A stretch of DNA of 64,000 bases. Source: Ottowia flava. Its GTDB lineage: Bacteria; Pseudomonadota; Gammaproteobacteria; Burkholderiales; Burkholderiaceae_C. Numbering within the stretch: the first letter of the stretch is position 1; each line of letters starts with the position of its first letter. Shown here in pieces: positions 33,483 to 41,796 of this stretch. Position numbers and translations under genes: made by a program. The stretch lies in assembly GCF_042680565.1 (NCBI RefSeq), contig NZ_JBHUEJ010000016.1:124001-188000 (forward strand), written 5' to 3'. Under the pieces are notes generated by a model, which saw only the letters and a program-made list of their open reading frames with translations, was not told where the DNA came from and ran no database searches.

Positions 33483-34297
33483 ACGAAGCCAGCGCGGAAG
33501 AACTCGCCTCCCGTTTCGGTGCCACCGCGCCGGTGCCGCTGCTGTCGGAGCAACCGCTGAGCCGGCTGGAGGTGCGCGGCCTGCGCAAAAACTACGGCGC
33601 GCGCCGCGTGGTGCACGACGTCTCGCTCGACGTGGCCAGCGGCGAAGTGGTCGGGCTGCTTGGCCCCAACGGCGCCGGCAAGACCACCTCGTTCTACATG
33701 ATCGTGGGCCTTGTACGGGCCGACGCCGGCACCATTAGCATTGATGACCAGCCGATCGAGCACATGCCGATCCACAGCCGCTCGCGCCTCGGTTTGTCCT
33801 ACCTGCCGCAGGAAGCCTCGATCTTCCGCAAACTGACGGTTGCCGAGAACGTGCGTGCGGTGCTGGAGCTGCAGCAGGACGCAGATGGCCGCACGCTGAG
33901 CCGCACCGAGATCGAACGCCGCTTGACCGAGCTGCTGGAGCAGCTGCACGTCAACGACTTGCGCGATTCGCCCGCACCCGCGCTGTCGGGCGGTGAACGC
34001 CGGCGCGTCGAAATCGCGCGGGCGCTGGCCACCCAGCCGCGCTTCATCTTGCTGGACGAGCCGTTCGCAGGCATCGATCCGATCGCGGTGATCGAGATCC
34101 AGCGCATCATCGCCTTCCTCAAGAGCCGCGGCATTGGCGTGCTGATCACCGATCACAACGTGCGCGAAACCCTGGGCATCTGCGACCACGCGGTCATCAT
34201 CAGCGAAGGGCGAGTGCTGGCCACCGGCACGCCCGAGCACATCGTCGAAGACCCGCAAGTGCGGCGCGTGTACCTGGGAGAGCACTTCCGCCTGTGA
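33479..34297 (+). CDS. lptB: LPS export ABC transporter ATPase LptB
   Basis: 272-residue cytoplasmic ATPase that powers LPS extraction with LptF and LptG. Motifs: Walker A GPNGAGKTT (about 62-70), LSGGERRR signature (about 170), Walker B FILLDEPFAGIDPIAV and the switch ITDHNVRETLGICDHAVI, the LptB-type sequence. There is a ~30-residue N-terminal extension before RLEVRGLRKNYG. The start codon is GTG, overlapping the lptA stop as GTGA, and its own stop overlaps rpoN the same way. Confidence 0.95.
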   Translation: MNEASAEELASRFGATAPVPLLSEQPLSRLEVRGLRKNYGARRVVHDVSLDVASGEVVGLLGPNGAGKTTSFYMIVGLVRADAGTISIDDQPIEHMPIHSRSRLGLSYLPQEASIFRKLTVAENVRAVLELQQDADGRTLSRTEIERRLTELLEQLHVNDLRDSPAPALSGGERRRVEIARALATQPRFILLDEPFAGIDPIAVIEIQRIIAFLKSRGIGVLITDHNVRETLGICDHAVIISEGRVLATGTPEHIVEDPQVRRVYLGEHFRL

Positions 34298-35874
34298 AGC
34301 CCGGTCTGTCGCTGCGGGTTTCGCAGCACCTCGCGCTCACACCCCAGTTGCAGCAGTCGATCCGGCTGCTTCAGCTTTCCACACTCGAGCTGTCGAGCGA
34401 AATCGAGCAGATGCTCGACGACAACCCGTTCCTGGAGCGCGAAGACGACGCCGCGCCGCGCGAGGAATTTGGGCTGCAGCACGCCGACAGCCGCACCAGC
34501 GAAGGCGACCGGGCCAGCGAAAATGCTATCGAAACAGAAGCTGCTCACGCAGATGGTTCTAGCGCAGAGGCCGAATTTGACTCAGATTCCCTCGCAACTG
34601 AAGGTTGGGATGGCGACGGCAGCGTGGAAGTCAGCGCCGACGACGGCGAATGGGGCGGCGATGCGCCGGCGCGCGGCGCACAGGCTCCGGATGAAGACGA
34701 ACTGGACGCGGGCGATCGCGCGGAAGCGCCTGAAAGCCTGACCGCTCACCTGCACCAACAGGCACTGGCGCTGCGCCTGTCACCCGAGGACGCGGCGGCC
34801 TTGCGCTTTCTGATCGAGTCGCTCAACGACGACGGCTACCTAGAGGATTCGCTGGCCCAGTTGGCGGCCACGCTGATGGACGACGACGACGATGTCGATC
34901 AGATGGAAGAAGCAGTGCACCGCTTCACCCTCGCGCTCAAGCTGCTGCAGTCGCTCGACCCGCCGGGCGTGGGCGCGCGCCATCTCGCCGAATGCCTTGG
35001 CCTGCAGCTGCGCGAGCGTCGGCGCGCCCTGGGCAGCAGCGCAGACGAATCCGACTGCCTTGCTGCGGCACTGAAAGTCTGCGCGCAACATGGCGTCATC
35101 GATCTGCTGGCCAAGCGCGACGCGAAGCGCCTGGCCGTGCTGACCGAGCTGCCGGAACCGGATGTGCGCGCCGCCATGCAGCTGATCGCTACGCTGGAGC
35201 CCAAACCCGGCCGCCGCTTTGCCGACGTGGAACGCAACATCGTCGTGCCCGACGTCATCGTCAGCGTGAGCGGCAGTGGCGCGCAACAGCGCTTTCGGGT
35301 GCAGTTGAACCCGGACGTGATGCCGCGCCTGCGCGTGCACGACGTCTACGCCAGCGCCCTGCGCGGCGGCAAGGGCGGCGAGCACCACCAGGCGCTGGCC
35401 CAGCGCCTGCAAGAGGCGCGCTGGTTCATCAAGAACATCCAGCAACGCTTTGACACCATCCTGCGCGTGTCGCAGGCCATCGTCGAACGGCAGAAGAGCT
35501 TCTTCATCCATGGCGACCTCGCCATGCGACCGATGGTGCAGCGCGAACTGGCCGATGAGCTCGGCGTGCACGAGTCGACGATTTCTCGCGTGACCACCGC
35601 CAAGTACATGGCGACCCCACGCGGCACCTATGAACTGAAGTACTTCTTCGGCTCGGCGCTGGGCACCGAATCCGGTGGCAACGCCTCCAGCACGGCGGTA
35701 CGCGCACTGATCAAGCAACTGATCGGGGCGGAGAATCCGGCCAAGCCCCTGTCGGACAACCAGTTGGCCGAAATGCTCAAGGAACAGGGCATCGATTGCG
35801 CCAGACGTACCGTGGCGAAATACCGAGAGAGCCTTCGCATCCCGGTCGCCAGCCTGCGCCGCGCTGCACAGTAA
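34294..35874 (+). CDS. rpoN: RNA polymerase sigma-54 factor
   Basis: 526-residue sigma-54. Region I is SLRVSQHLALTPQLQQSIRL to the DDNPFLE element; region II is an acidic linker (about residues 55-150) that contains an in-frame copy of the dispersed repeat (AIETEAAHADGSSAEAEF, residues ~78-97). The core-binding domain then follows, and the C-terminal RpoN box ARRTVAKYR (503-511) recognises the -24 element. The start is GTG, overlapping lptB. The usual downstream hpf/ptsN genes are missing and are replaced by a phytochrome-like kinase after a 175-bp gap. Confidence 0.96.
   Translation: MKPGLSLRVSQHLALTPQLQQSIRLLQLSTLELSSEIEQMLDDNPFLEREDDAAPREEFGLQHADSRTSEGDRASENAIETEAAHADGSSAEAEFDSDSLATEGWDGDGSVEVSADDGEWGGDAPARGAQAPDEDELDAGDRAEAPESLTAHLHQQALALRLSPEDAAALRFLIESLNDDGYLEDSLAQLAATLMDDDDDVDQMEEAVHRFTLALKLLQSLDPPGVGARHLAECLGLQLRERRRALGSSADESDCLAAALKVCAQHGVIDLLAKRDAKRLAVLTELPEPDVRAAMQLIATLEPKPGRRFADVERNIVVPDVIVSVSGSGAQQRFRVQLNPDVMPRLRVHDVYASALRGGKGGEHHQALAQRLQEARWFIKNIQQRFDTILRVSQAIVERQKSFFIHGDLAMRPMVQRELADELGVHESTISRVTTAKYMATPRGTYELKYFFGSALGTESGGNASSTAVRALIKQLIGAENPAKPLSDNQLAEMLKEQGIDCARRTVAKYRESLRIPVASLRRAAQ
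34525..34583 (+). repeat. Dispersed repeat, copy 9, embedded in rpoN
   Basis: Forward copy, the best-preserved coding copy: GCTATCGAAACAGAAGCTGC, then CACGCAGATGGTTCTAGCGC, then GGCCGAATTTGACTC, following the intergenic consensus over its whole length, in frame in region II of rpoN. Confidence 0.8.
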
Positions 35875-36049
35875 AAACGGAACTGCGCGGCTCATTCATC
35901 AGCCACGGGCCTATGCCGATCTTCAGAGCGTCGCGCATCTGGCGCCTATACACTGAAAGCCAATCTCTACCCTGCCTGCGCGCCCACCTACCGAACCTTC
36001 GCCCGATGACCCCTGACGTCCCGCCTTTTCTTCATTTCGGGACTGCCTG

Positions 36050-38176
36050 ATGCGCGCTCTCCCCACCGTCATGGCAGGCGCGCCCAAATCGCTGGGAGAG
36101 GGCACCGCCGCCAGCATCCAGGCTCACGGCGTCCTGGCTGGGCTAGATTCGGAGGGCCTCGTCACCCATTTGAGCGCCAACGCCTGCGAATTGCTGGGTC
36201 GTTTGGCGCCGGTGTTGGGCGAGCGTCTGCGACTGGAGCATGTGGCCGGCGATGCGCAACTGCTCGCCAGCCTCAGCGGCCCTCAGAGCACCAATTTTTT
36301 CGAAGCAGATGCCCTGCGCCACCGTCAGGTGGCACTGAACGGCAGGAGCTTCGACCTCCTCGTGCACCGGCATCCAGGTCCCACGCTGGTGGAGTGGGAG
36401 TGGTGCCAGCAGGAACCAATGCGTCAGGAACTCGGCCCCGCCCTGCACCGCATCGTTCAAAACCTGCGGCGCCAGGACACGGCACAGGCGCTGCTGGAAG
36501 AAGCCGTTCGCTCGGTGCGCGCCGTGACCGGTCTCGATCGCACCATGGTCTACCGCTTCCGACGCGAGGATGTCGGCGGCGGAGGCGATGTGGTGGCCGA
36601 AGCCTGCATCCCGGAGTTGCCTTCATTTCTCGGTTACAGCTTTCCCGACGAAGCCATCCCGCAAGCCACGCGGCGTCTTTGTCAGCTCAATGCGGTGCGC
36701 CTCATCGCCGACGCCCACAGTCAACCCGTGCCGGTGTTCAACCTCGATCCCAGTGCACGGCCGCTGGACCTGACTTACGCAGTGTTGCGCAGCCCGGAGC
36801 CATTGCCGGTCGACTACCTGCGCCAGTCCGACATGGGCGCCGCGATGACGCTGCCACTGATGATCGAAGACCAACTGTGGGGAGTCATCATCAGCCACCA
36901 CCGGACGCGCTTGCAGGTGCCCTATCCAACCCGCTCGATCTGCGCGGTGCTGGCCGAGTTGGTGTCCGCGCAACTGCAGTCGCAACTGGCGCAGGACCGG
37001 ATCGCCCGCGAGCGCCAGCTCGAGCACTTGCGCAGCACCTTGCTGGATCAGATGCAATCGGCGGTCGAGACGGCCCAGGTGCTGTCGGCCCGCTCCCAGG
37101 AAATCGCCGAGGCCTTTGGCGCCGAAGCGATGCTGGTCAGCCACCAGTCCAGCCTGCACGCCCACGGACCGGTAACGCCGCAGCTGTGGTCGACCTTGCG
37201 TCGGTGGCTCAGCGAAAGTGGCGTCGATGACGGGCACGCATACGCCACCGATTCGCTCGCCCTTGCCGCACCGGCGCTGGCCGACGAGCTCGGCGGCTGG
37301 GCTGGCCTGCTCTCCATAAGCTACGACGCTTCCAGCCAGGGGCGCATTCTGTTGCTGCGGCGCGAACGCCTGGACACGGTCACCTGGGGCGCTTGGCCAG
37401 TGCTGTCCGAGCGTGCCCGCACACTGCACCTAGTCCAATCGAGCGAGGAAACGCTGCGCGGATTCTCCAAGCCATGGGCACATGAAGACGTGGCTGCGCT
37501 CGACGCCTTGGGCGCCGACTTGCGCCGGTTGGTGGCAGCACGGGTCGCGGAAATGCACCGCTACCGGGATGCCGTCAGTGCGATGCTCCATGCACGGCCC
37601 GACACGGCGGCCTCGCCGGGAACAGACGAACCGGAAGGCCGGTTCGAGCGTGTGCTTCACCAGGCCATGGAATTGAGCCTGCTGCGCCAGGGTGTGCGCC
37701 CGCTCATCCGGACCCCGGTCGACTTGGGCGAACTGCTGGCGGAGAGGATCGGGGCGGCACAGCAACGTCACCACGGCACCTCGATCTATTTCGAGACTCC
37801 GGCGGTCCACGAAGGGGAGGCAGCCATTGCGGTGCAAGGCGAACCGGATCGTCTGGCGCGACTGTTCGACGGCTTGCTGGAAAACGCCGTCCGGCACGGC
37901 CATGCCGGAGAGTCGGTGGTGGTCCGCGTCGGTCGCGAAGGGTCCGAGGCGCTGGTCGAAATCAGCAACATCAGTCCACCGATTGCGGAGTCGGTGGTGG
38001 CAGCCCTCTTCAGCCCGACCGTGCCCGCCGCGATCGACGATTCACGCTCGGGCCTGGGCTTCGGTCTCTATGTGGGTCAGACCATCGCCCTAGCCCATGG
38101 CGGCACGCTGACCTACACCTACGACGATCCCTTCGTCACGATGGCGGTCCGGCTGCCGCTGGAGCCCGCGCCCTAA
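36050..38176 (+). CDS. Bacteriophytochrome-like sensor kinase, atypical
   Basis: 708-residue protein with the bacteriophytochrome order PAS-GAF-PHY-ATPase. The PAS start is SIQAHGVLAGLDSEG; the GAF domain has VTGLDRTMVYRFRREDVGGG, SFLGYSFPDEAIPQATRR and GVIISHHRTRLQVPYPTRS. Two chromophore signs are lost: no Cys precedes the IQAHG motif, and the PASDIP motif reads PDEAIP (Ala ~202). The C-terminal ATPase keeps the N box LLENAVRHGHAG and G2 box RSGLGFGLYVGQTIALAHGG, but no convincing phospho-acceptor His box lies before it. No response regulator is encoded nearby. It may sense something other than light. Confidence 0.8.
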   Translation: MRALPTVMAGAPKSLGEGTAASIQAHGVLAGLDSEGLVTHLSANACELLGRLAPVLGERLRLEHVAGDAQLLASLSGPQSTNFFEADALRHRQVALNGRSFDLLVHRHPGPTLVEWEWCQQEPMRQELGPALHRIVQNLRRQDTAQALLEEAVRSVRAVTGLDRTMVYRFRREDVGGGGDVVAEACIPELPSFLGYSFPDEAIPQATRRLCQLNAVRLIADAHSQPVPVFNLDPSARPLDLTYAVLRSPEPLPVDYLRQSDMGAAMTLPLMIEDQLWGVIISHHRTRLQVPYPTRSICAVLAELVSAQLQSQLAQDRIARERQLEHLRSTLLDQMQSAVETAQVLSARSQEIAEAFGAEAMLVSHQSSLHAHGPVTPQLWSTLRRWLSESGVDDGHAYATDSLALAAPALADELGGWAGLLSISYDASSQGRILLLRRERLDTVTWGAWPVLSERARTLHLVQSSEETLRGFSKPWAHEDVAALDALGADLRRLVAARVAEMHRYRDAVSAMLHARPDTAASPGTDEPEGRFERVLHQAMELSLLRQGVRPLIRTPVDLGELLAERIGAAQQRHHGTSIYFETPAVHEGEAAIAVQGEPDRLARLFDGLLENAVRHGHAGESVVVRVGREGSEALVEISNISPPIAESVVAALFSPTVPAAIDDSRSGLGFGLYVGQTIALAHGGTLTYTYDDPFVTMAVRLPLEPAP

Positions 38177-38200
38177 CCGGGTAGGTCACAATGCGCGGCC

Positions 38201-39529
38201 ATGGCGACATCTTCTCCCGCGGCCGTCCAGATGCGTGCCGCGCTGCACCTCTTTTTGCCCTGTGCCGGCGGCGTTGAAGGCTACCTGGCCGACGAGGTCC
38301 ACGGACTTACTGGTCTGGTGGGCCAGGACCTGTTGACCGACCGCGGTGGTGTGCGCGTGCGCGCTGACTGGGCCACCGCCCTGCGCCTGAACCTGCACAG
38401 CAGGCTCGCCCAGCGCGTGTTGATCGAGCTGGCGGACGGTGCCTATCGGGACGAGCAGGACCTGTACGCGTTGGCCTCGGGCGTGGATTGGGAGCAATGG
38501 TTCAGCGCCCAGCAGACCCTGCGTGTCGACCTGACGGCGCACGGCAGCCCGCTTAAAAGCCTGAACTTTGCCACGCTGCGGGTCAAGGACGCGGTGGTCG
38601 ATCACTTTCGCGCGCGCACGGGTGCGCGTCCCAGCATCGACACGCAGATGCCGCAGGTGCGCATCCACACGCACCTGAGTGCGACCCATGCAAGCCTGTA
38701 CATCGACACCAGCGGCGAACCTCTCTTCAAGCGCGGCTGGCGCCAGGACAAGGGGGACGCGCCGCTGAAGGAAACGCTCGCTGCCGCCATGCTGGCCGCC
38801 AGTGGCTGGTGGCAACCGGCGGAGCGGCGGGTCAGCAAGGAGCCGCTGTATGACCCCTGCTGCGGCAGCGGCACGATCGTGATCGAAGCCGCACAGTTGC
38901 TGCTGAACCTGCCCGCAGGCGGCGAACGTCGCTTCGCGTTTGAGCGGCTTCGGCCCTTCGATGCCCGCGCCTGGGCAGCGATGAAAGCCGAAGCGCGCGC
39001 CGCCGCCCAGCCCCCTGAAGGGGCACCGCGTGTATTCGGCAGCGATGTCGCGCACCGCATGGTCGATTTCGCGCAGCGTAATGCCGAACGGGCTGGCGTT
39101 GCACACGCCGTGCAACTGCGTGGCGGCGATGCGCTGCAGCGGTTGCCGCCAACGCCGCAGCCCGGGACGATGTTGATGAACCCGCCGTATGGCGAGCGGA
39201 TCGCCGCCGCCGGCGTGGCGGGACAGAAGGCGCGTGGCCGGGAGGCCTTCCAGAGCGCCCCCCTGGGACGCGCGCCCTCCCACCAGCCCAGTGCTGGCGA
39301 ACGCGACGCCGGCGATGCCTTTTTCACGCGCCTGGCGGCGCACTGGAAAAGTCACTACGCAGGCTGGACAGCCTGGTTGCTGACGCCGGATTTGAAGTTG
39401 CCCGGCCGCCTGCGCCTTAAGGAAAGCCGTCGCGTGCCCATGTGGAACGGCCCCATCGAGTGCCGGCTGTTTCGTTTTGATCTCACGGGCCGGCGCGAAG
39501 ATCCCAGGTCGAATCAGACCTCAGCCTAG
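38201..39529 (+). CDS. THUMP-domain class I SAM-dependent RNA methyltransferase (RlmL N-half-like)
   Basis: 442-residue RNA N2-guanine methyltransferase of the UPF0020/RlmL type. The N-terminal THUMP region (residues ~20-175) is followed by the Rossmann domain: LYDPCCGSGTIVIEAA (SAM site), VFGSDVAHRMVDFAQRNAER and the catalytic MNPPYGER. A hydrophilic insertion (residues ~350-370) after the catalytic motif is not usual. It corresponds to the G2445 half of E. coli RlmL without the RlmK half. The last six codons (SNQTSA) and the stop are contributed by a copy of the dispersed repeat. Confidence 0.85.
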   Translation: MATSSPAAVQMRAALHLFLPCAGGVEGYLADEVHGLTGLVGQDLLTDRGGVRVRADWATALRLNLHSRLAQRVLIELADGAYRDEQDLYALASGVDWEQWFSAQQTLRVDLTAHGSPLKSLNFATLRVKDAVVDHFRARTGARPSIDTQMPQVRIHTHLSATHASLYIDTSGEPLFKRGWRQDKGDAPLKETLAAAMLAASGWWQPAERRVSKEPLYDPCCGSGTIVIEAAQLLLNLPAGGERRFAFERLRPFDARAWAAMKAEARAAAQPPEGAPRVFGSDVAHRMVDFAQRNAERAGVAHAVQLRGGDALQRLPPTPQPGTMLMNPPYGERIAAAGVAGQKARGREAFQSAPLGRAPSHQPSAGERDAGDAFFTRLAAHWKSHYAGWTAWLLTPDLKLPGRLRLKESRRVPMWNGPIECRLFRFDLTGRREDPRSNQTSA

Positions 39530-39570
39530 GTCAGCATTGCGCTGACAGCTCTTATTTTAATAGCAATCAA
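39509..39570 (-). repeat. Dispersed repeat, copy 10, spanning the methyltransferase stop codon
   Basis: Inverted copy (minus strand: GCTATTAAAATAAGAGCTGT, then CAGCGCAATGCTGAC and GCTGAGGTCTGATTCGAC). It supplies the 3' end of the methyltransferase gene and runs up to the TTG start of the PIN gene. Confidence 0.7.
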
Positions 39571-39571
39571 A

Positions 39572-40009
39572 TTGTCCGAACCGTTGTTCACACCCGGTCG
39601 CCCAGTGGTGATCGACACCAACTGCGTGCTGGACCTTTGGGTGTTTCAAGACCCCGGTGCCACCGGGCTGCTGAACGCCGTGACCGCGGGACGATTGCAC
39701 TGGTGCGCCACACTCGTGATGCGCGAAGAGCTCGCACGCGTACTCGGTTACCCACAGGTTGAGCGCCGGCTGGGAGGCACTTCGCTGTCGGCGCAGGACG
39801 TGCTGGCGAAGTTCGACGCCCATGCGCATATCGCGCCCCCGCCGCCAACCAGCACCGTGCGCTGCCGCGATGCGGATGACCAAGTCTTCATTGATTTGGC
39901 CGTGCAGCACCGCGCGATTCTGGTGAGCAAGGACGCGCGGGTGATCGAGTTGGCGCGGCGCCTGGCGCCCTGGGGTGTCGCACAGGTGCGCCCTTGGCCG
40001 CTCATTTGA
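39572..40009 (+). CDS. PIN-domain protein, putative toxin component
   Basis: 145-residue PIN ribonuclease-like protein. Acidic active-site residues fall in VVIDTNCVLDLW (Asp ~15), the MREELARVL helix and RDADDQVFIDLAV, ending with ILVSKDARVIELARRL. It matches the PIN_3 family annotated as toxin-antitoxin toxins. The start is TTG at 39572; no ATG gives the conserved VIDTN start. No antitoxin-sized gene adjoins it on either side, so it may be a solitary or domesticated PIN protein. A copy of the dispersed repeat forms its leader. Confidence 0.78.
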   Translation: MSEPLFTPGRPVVIDTNCVLDLWVFQDPGATGLLNAVTAGRLHWCATLVMREELARVLGYPQVERRLGGTSLSAQDVLAKFDAHAHIAPPPPTSTVRCRDADDQVFIDLAVQHRAILVSKDARVIELARRLAPWGVAQVRPWPLI

Positions 40010-40089
40010 GCGCTGGACGCACCTAGACGGCCTACACTGCGCCGGGGCATGCGCCCCTATGGCTCAAATAACAACAGGAGATGTGAAAG

Positions 40090-41667
40090 ATGCCGGACGG
40101 CAACGCGTTCAAGCTGACCTATTCAACGATGTTCAACCCGCCAGCGGAGTTGCATGCGCGCTTCGACGCGGCCCTGCAGCACTTCAAGCAGCATGGCATG
40201 GGCAAGGACCACGCGCAGTGGGTGAACGACCAGGCTCTTATGGAAGGCGAGCGCTTTGAAGTCCGCTCGCCGATCAATCAGGATTGGTTAATCGGCCGTT
40301 TCGTGCAAGGCTCGACCGCACAGGTCGATCAGGCCGTACAAGCGGCCCGCGCTGCTTTCCCGGCCTGGGCTGCCACGCCGTGGCCCGATCGCGTTGCCCT
40401 GCTGCGGCGAGCGGCCCGCCTGATCGAGGAGCGCGTGTACACCATCAGTGCCGCGGTCGCCGTGGAAGTCGGCAAGAACCGCATGGAATCGATCGGCGAG
40501 GTGCAGGAGACCGCCGACCTCATCGACTGGTACTGCGACCAGATGGAACAGCACGACGGCTTCGACCGGTTGCTGGCCGACGACCCGCTACCCAACTTCC
40601 GCAGCCACAACCGTACCGTGCTCAAGCCCTACGGTGTCTGGGCGTTGGTCGCGCCGTTCAACTTCCCGTTCGCCCTGTCGGGCGGTCCGGTCGGCCCCGC
40701 CCTCATCGCGGGCAACACGGTGGTCTACAAAGTGTCGCCTGAAACATCGCTGTCGGGCTGGCTGCTGCTGGAATGCCTGCGTGACGCAGGCATTCCGCCC
40801 GGCGTGGTCAATTTCGTCACCGGCGGTGACGCCACCGGACGCGCGCTGGTCCAGCACCCGCAGGTCGCGGGCGTTACCTTCACCGGCTCGCATGCTGTAG
40901 GCATGGAAGTGCTGCGCGCCAGCGTCATGGGCCGCTACCCTCGCCCCTGCATCACCGAGATGGGAGGCAAGAACGCCACCATCGTGACGCGCCACGCCGA
41001 CATCGAACGGGCGGCGCTGGGCATCGTGCGCTCGTCCTTCGGCTTGTCAGGGCAGAAGTGTTCGGCCTGTTCGCGCGTCTACGTCGAGCAGGAAGTGGCC
41101 ACGCCGCTGAGAGAGCGGCTGGTGGCCTTGACCACCGCGCTCGCAGTCGGCGATCCCACGGTCGCCGAAAACTGGATGGGCCCGGTGATCAGCCGCAGCG
41201 CCTACGAGCGGTACGACCGCCTGGTTGAGCATTTGAAGGCGGTGGGCACGATCGACGCTGGCGGCGCCACATTGACCGCCGGCGCGCTGGCGCGCGGCTT
41301 CTTCGTGGCGCCAACGGTGGCGCGCGCGCCCCTGGACGACGTCGCCTGGGTAGACGAGCACTTTCTGCCGATCGTTCTGGTGGGAGAGGTGGCCTCGCTG
41401 GACGAAGCGCTGCGGCGCGCCAACGCCACCGATTACGGCCTGACGGCGGGCTTCTATGGCAGCACCGAGGAGACCGCGCGCTTTCACCGCGAGATCGAAG
41501 CCGGCGTGACCTACGCCAACCGCCCGCAAGGCGCCACCACCGGTGCCTGGCCGGGCTACCAGCCCTTTGGGGGCTGGAAGGGCAGCGGCAGCACCGGCAA
41601 GGCCATCGGTTCTTTCTACTATCTGCAGCAGTACATGCGGGAGCAGTCGCAGACCGTGGTCGAATGA
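40090..41667 (+). CDS. Aldehyde dehydrogenase, P5C-dehydrogenase-like
   Basis: 525-residue NAD(P)-dependent dehydrogenase. The active site reads GQKCSACSRVYV with nucleophile Cys ~324, and the general-base Glu ~290 is in EMGGKNA; APFNFPFAL binds the cofactor. The GQKCSACSR form is that of 1-pyrroline-5-carboxylate (glutamate semialdehyde) dehydrogenases (RocA/PruA type), so oxidation of glutamate semialdehyde to glutamate is likely, though other semialdehydes are possible. A good AGGAG precedes the ATG. It is convergent with the liv operon and shares its terminator. Confidence 0.85.
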   Translation: MPDGNAFKLTYSTMFNPPAELHARFDAALQHFKQHGMGKDHAQWVNDQALMEGERFEVRSPINQDWLIGRFVQGSTAQVDQAVQAARAAFPAWAATPWPDRVALLRRAARLIEERVYTISAAVAVEVGKNRMESIGEVQETADLIDWYCDQMEQHDGFDRLLADDPLPNFRSHNRTVLKPYGVWALVAPFNFPFALSGGPVGPALIAGNTVVYKVSPETSLSGWLLLECLRDAGIPPGVVNFVTGGDATGRALVQHPQVAGVTFTGSHAVGMEVLRASVMGRYPRPCITEMGGKNATIVTRHADIERAALGIVRSSFGLSGQKCSACSRVYVEQEVATPLRERLVALTTALAVGDPTVAENWMGPVISRSAYERYDRLVEHLKAVGTIDAGGATLTAGALARGFFVAPTVARAPLDDVAWVDEHFLPIVLVGEVASLDEALRRANATDYGLTAGFYGSTEETARFHREIEAGVTYANRPQGATTGAWPGYQPFGGWKGSGSTGKAIGSFYYLQQYMREQSQTVVE

Positions 41668-41728
41668 CCGAAGAGGCGGCAGGCGCCTTGCCGAGCTGCC
41701 GCCTTCATAGGTTGGCGTGCACCAAAAC

Positions 41729-41761
41729 AAAAGCCAGCCCGGTTGCCCGCGCTGGCTTTTT
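41729..41761. terminator. Bidirectional terminator between aldehyde dehydrogenase and livM
   Basis: Perfect 10-bp stem AAAAGCCAGC / GCTGGCTTTT with a 12-base loop, T-rich on either strand. Confidence 0.85.
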
Positions 41762-41796
41762 GCTTTTCGGGCGCGCGCCGGATACGGGCAGCCGGT

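Noticed and set aside
39572..40009. Toxin-antitoxin pair around the PIN protein
   Set aside because: No antitoxin-like gene precedes or follows; only the PIN protein is supported.
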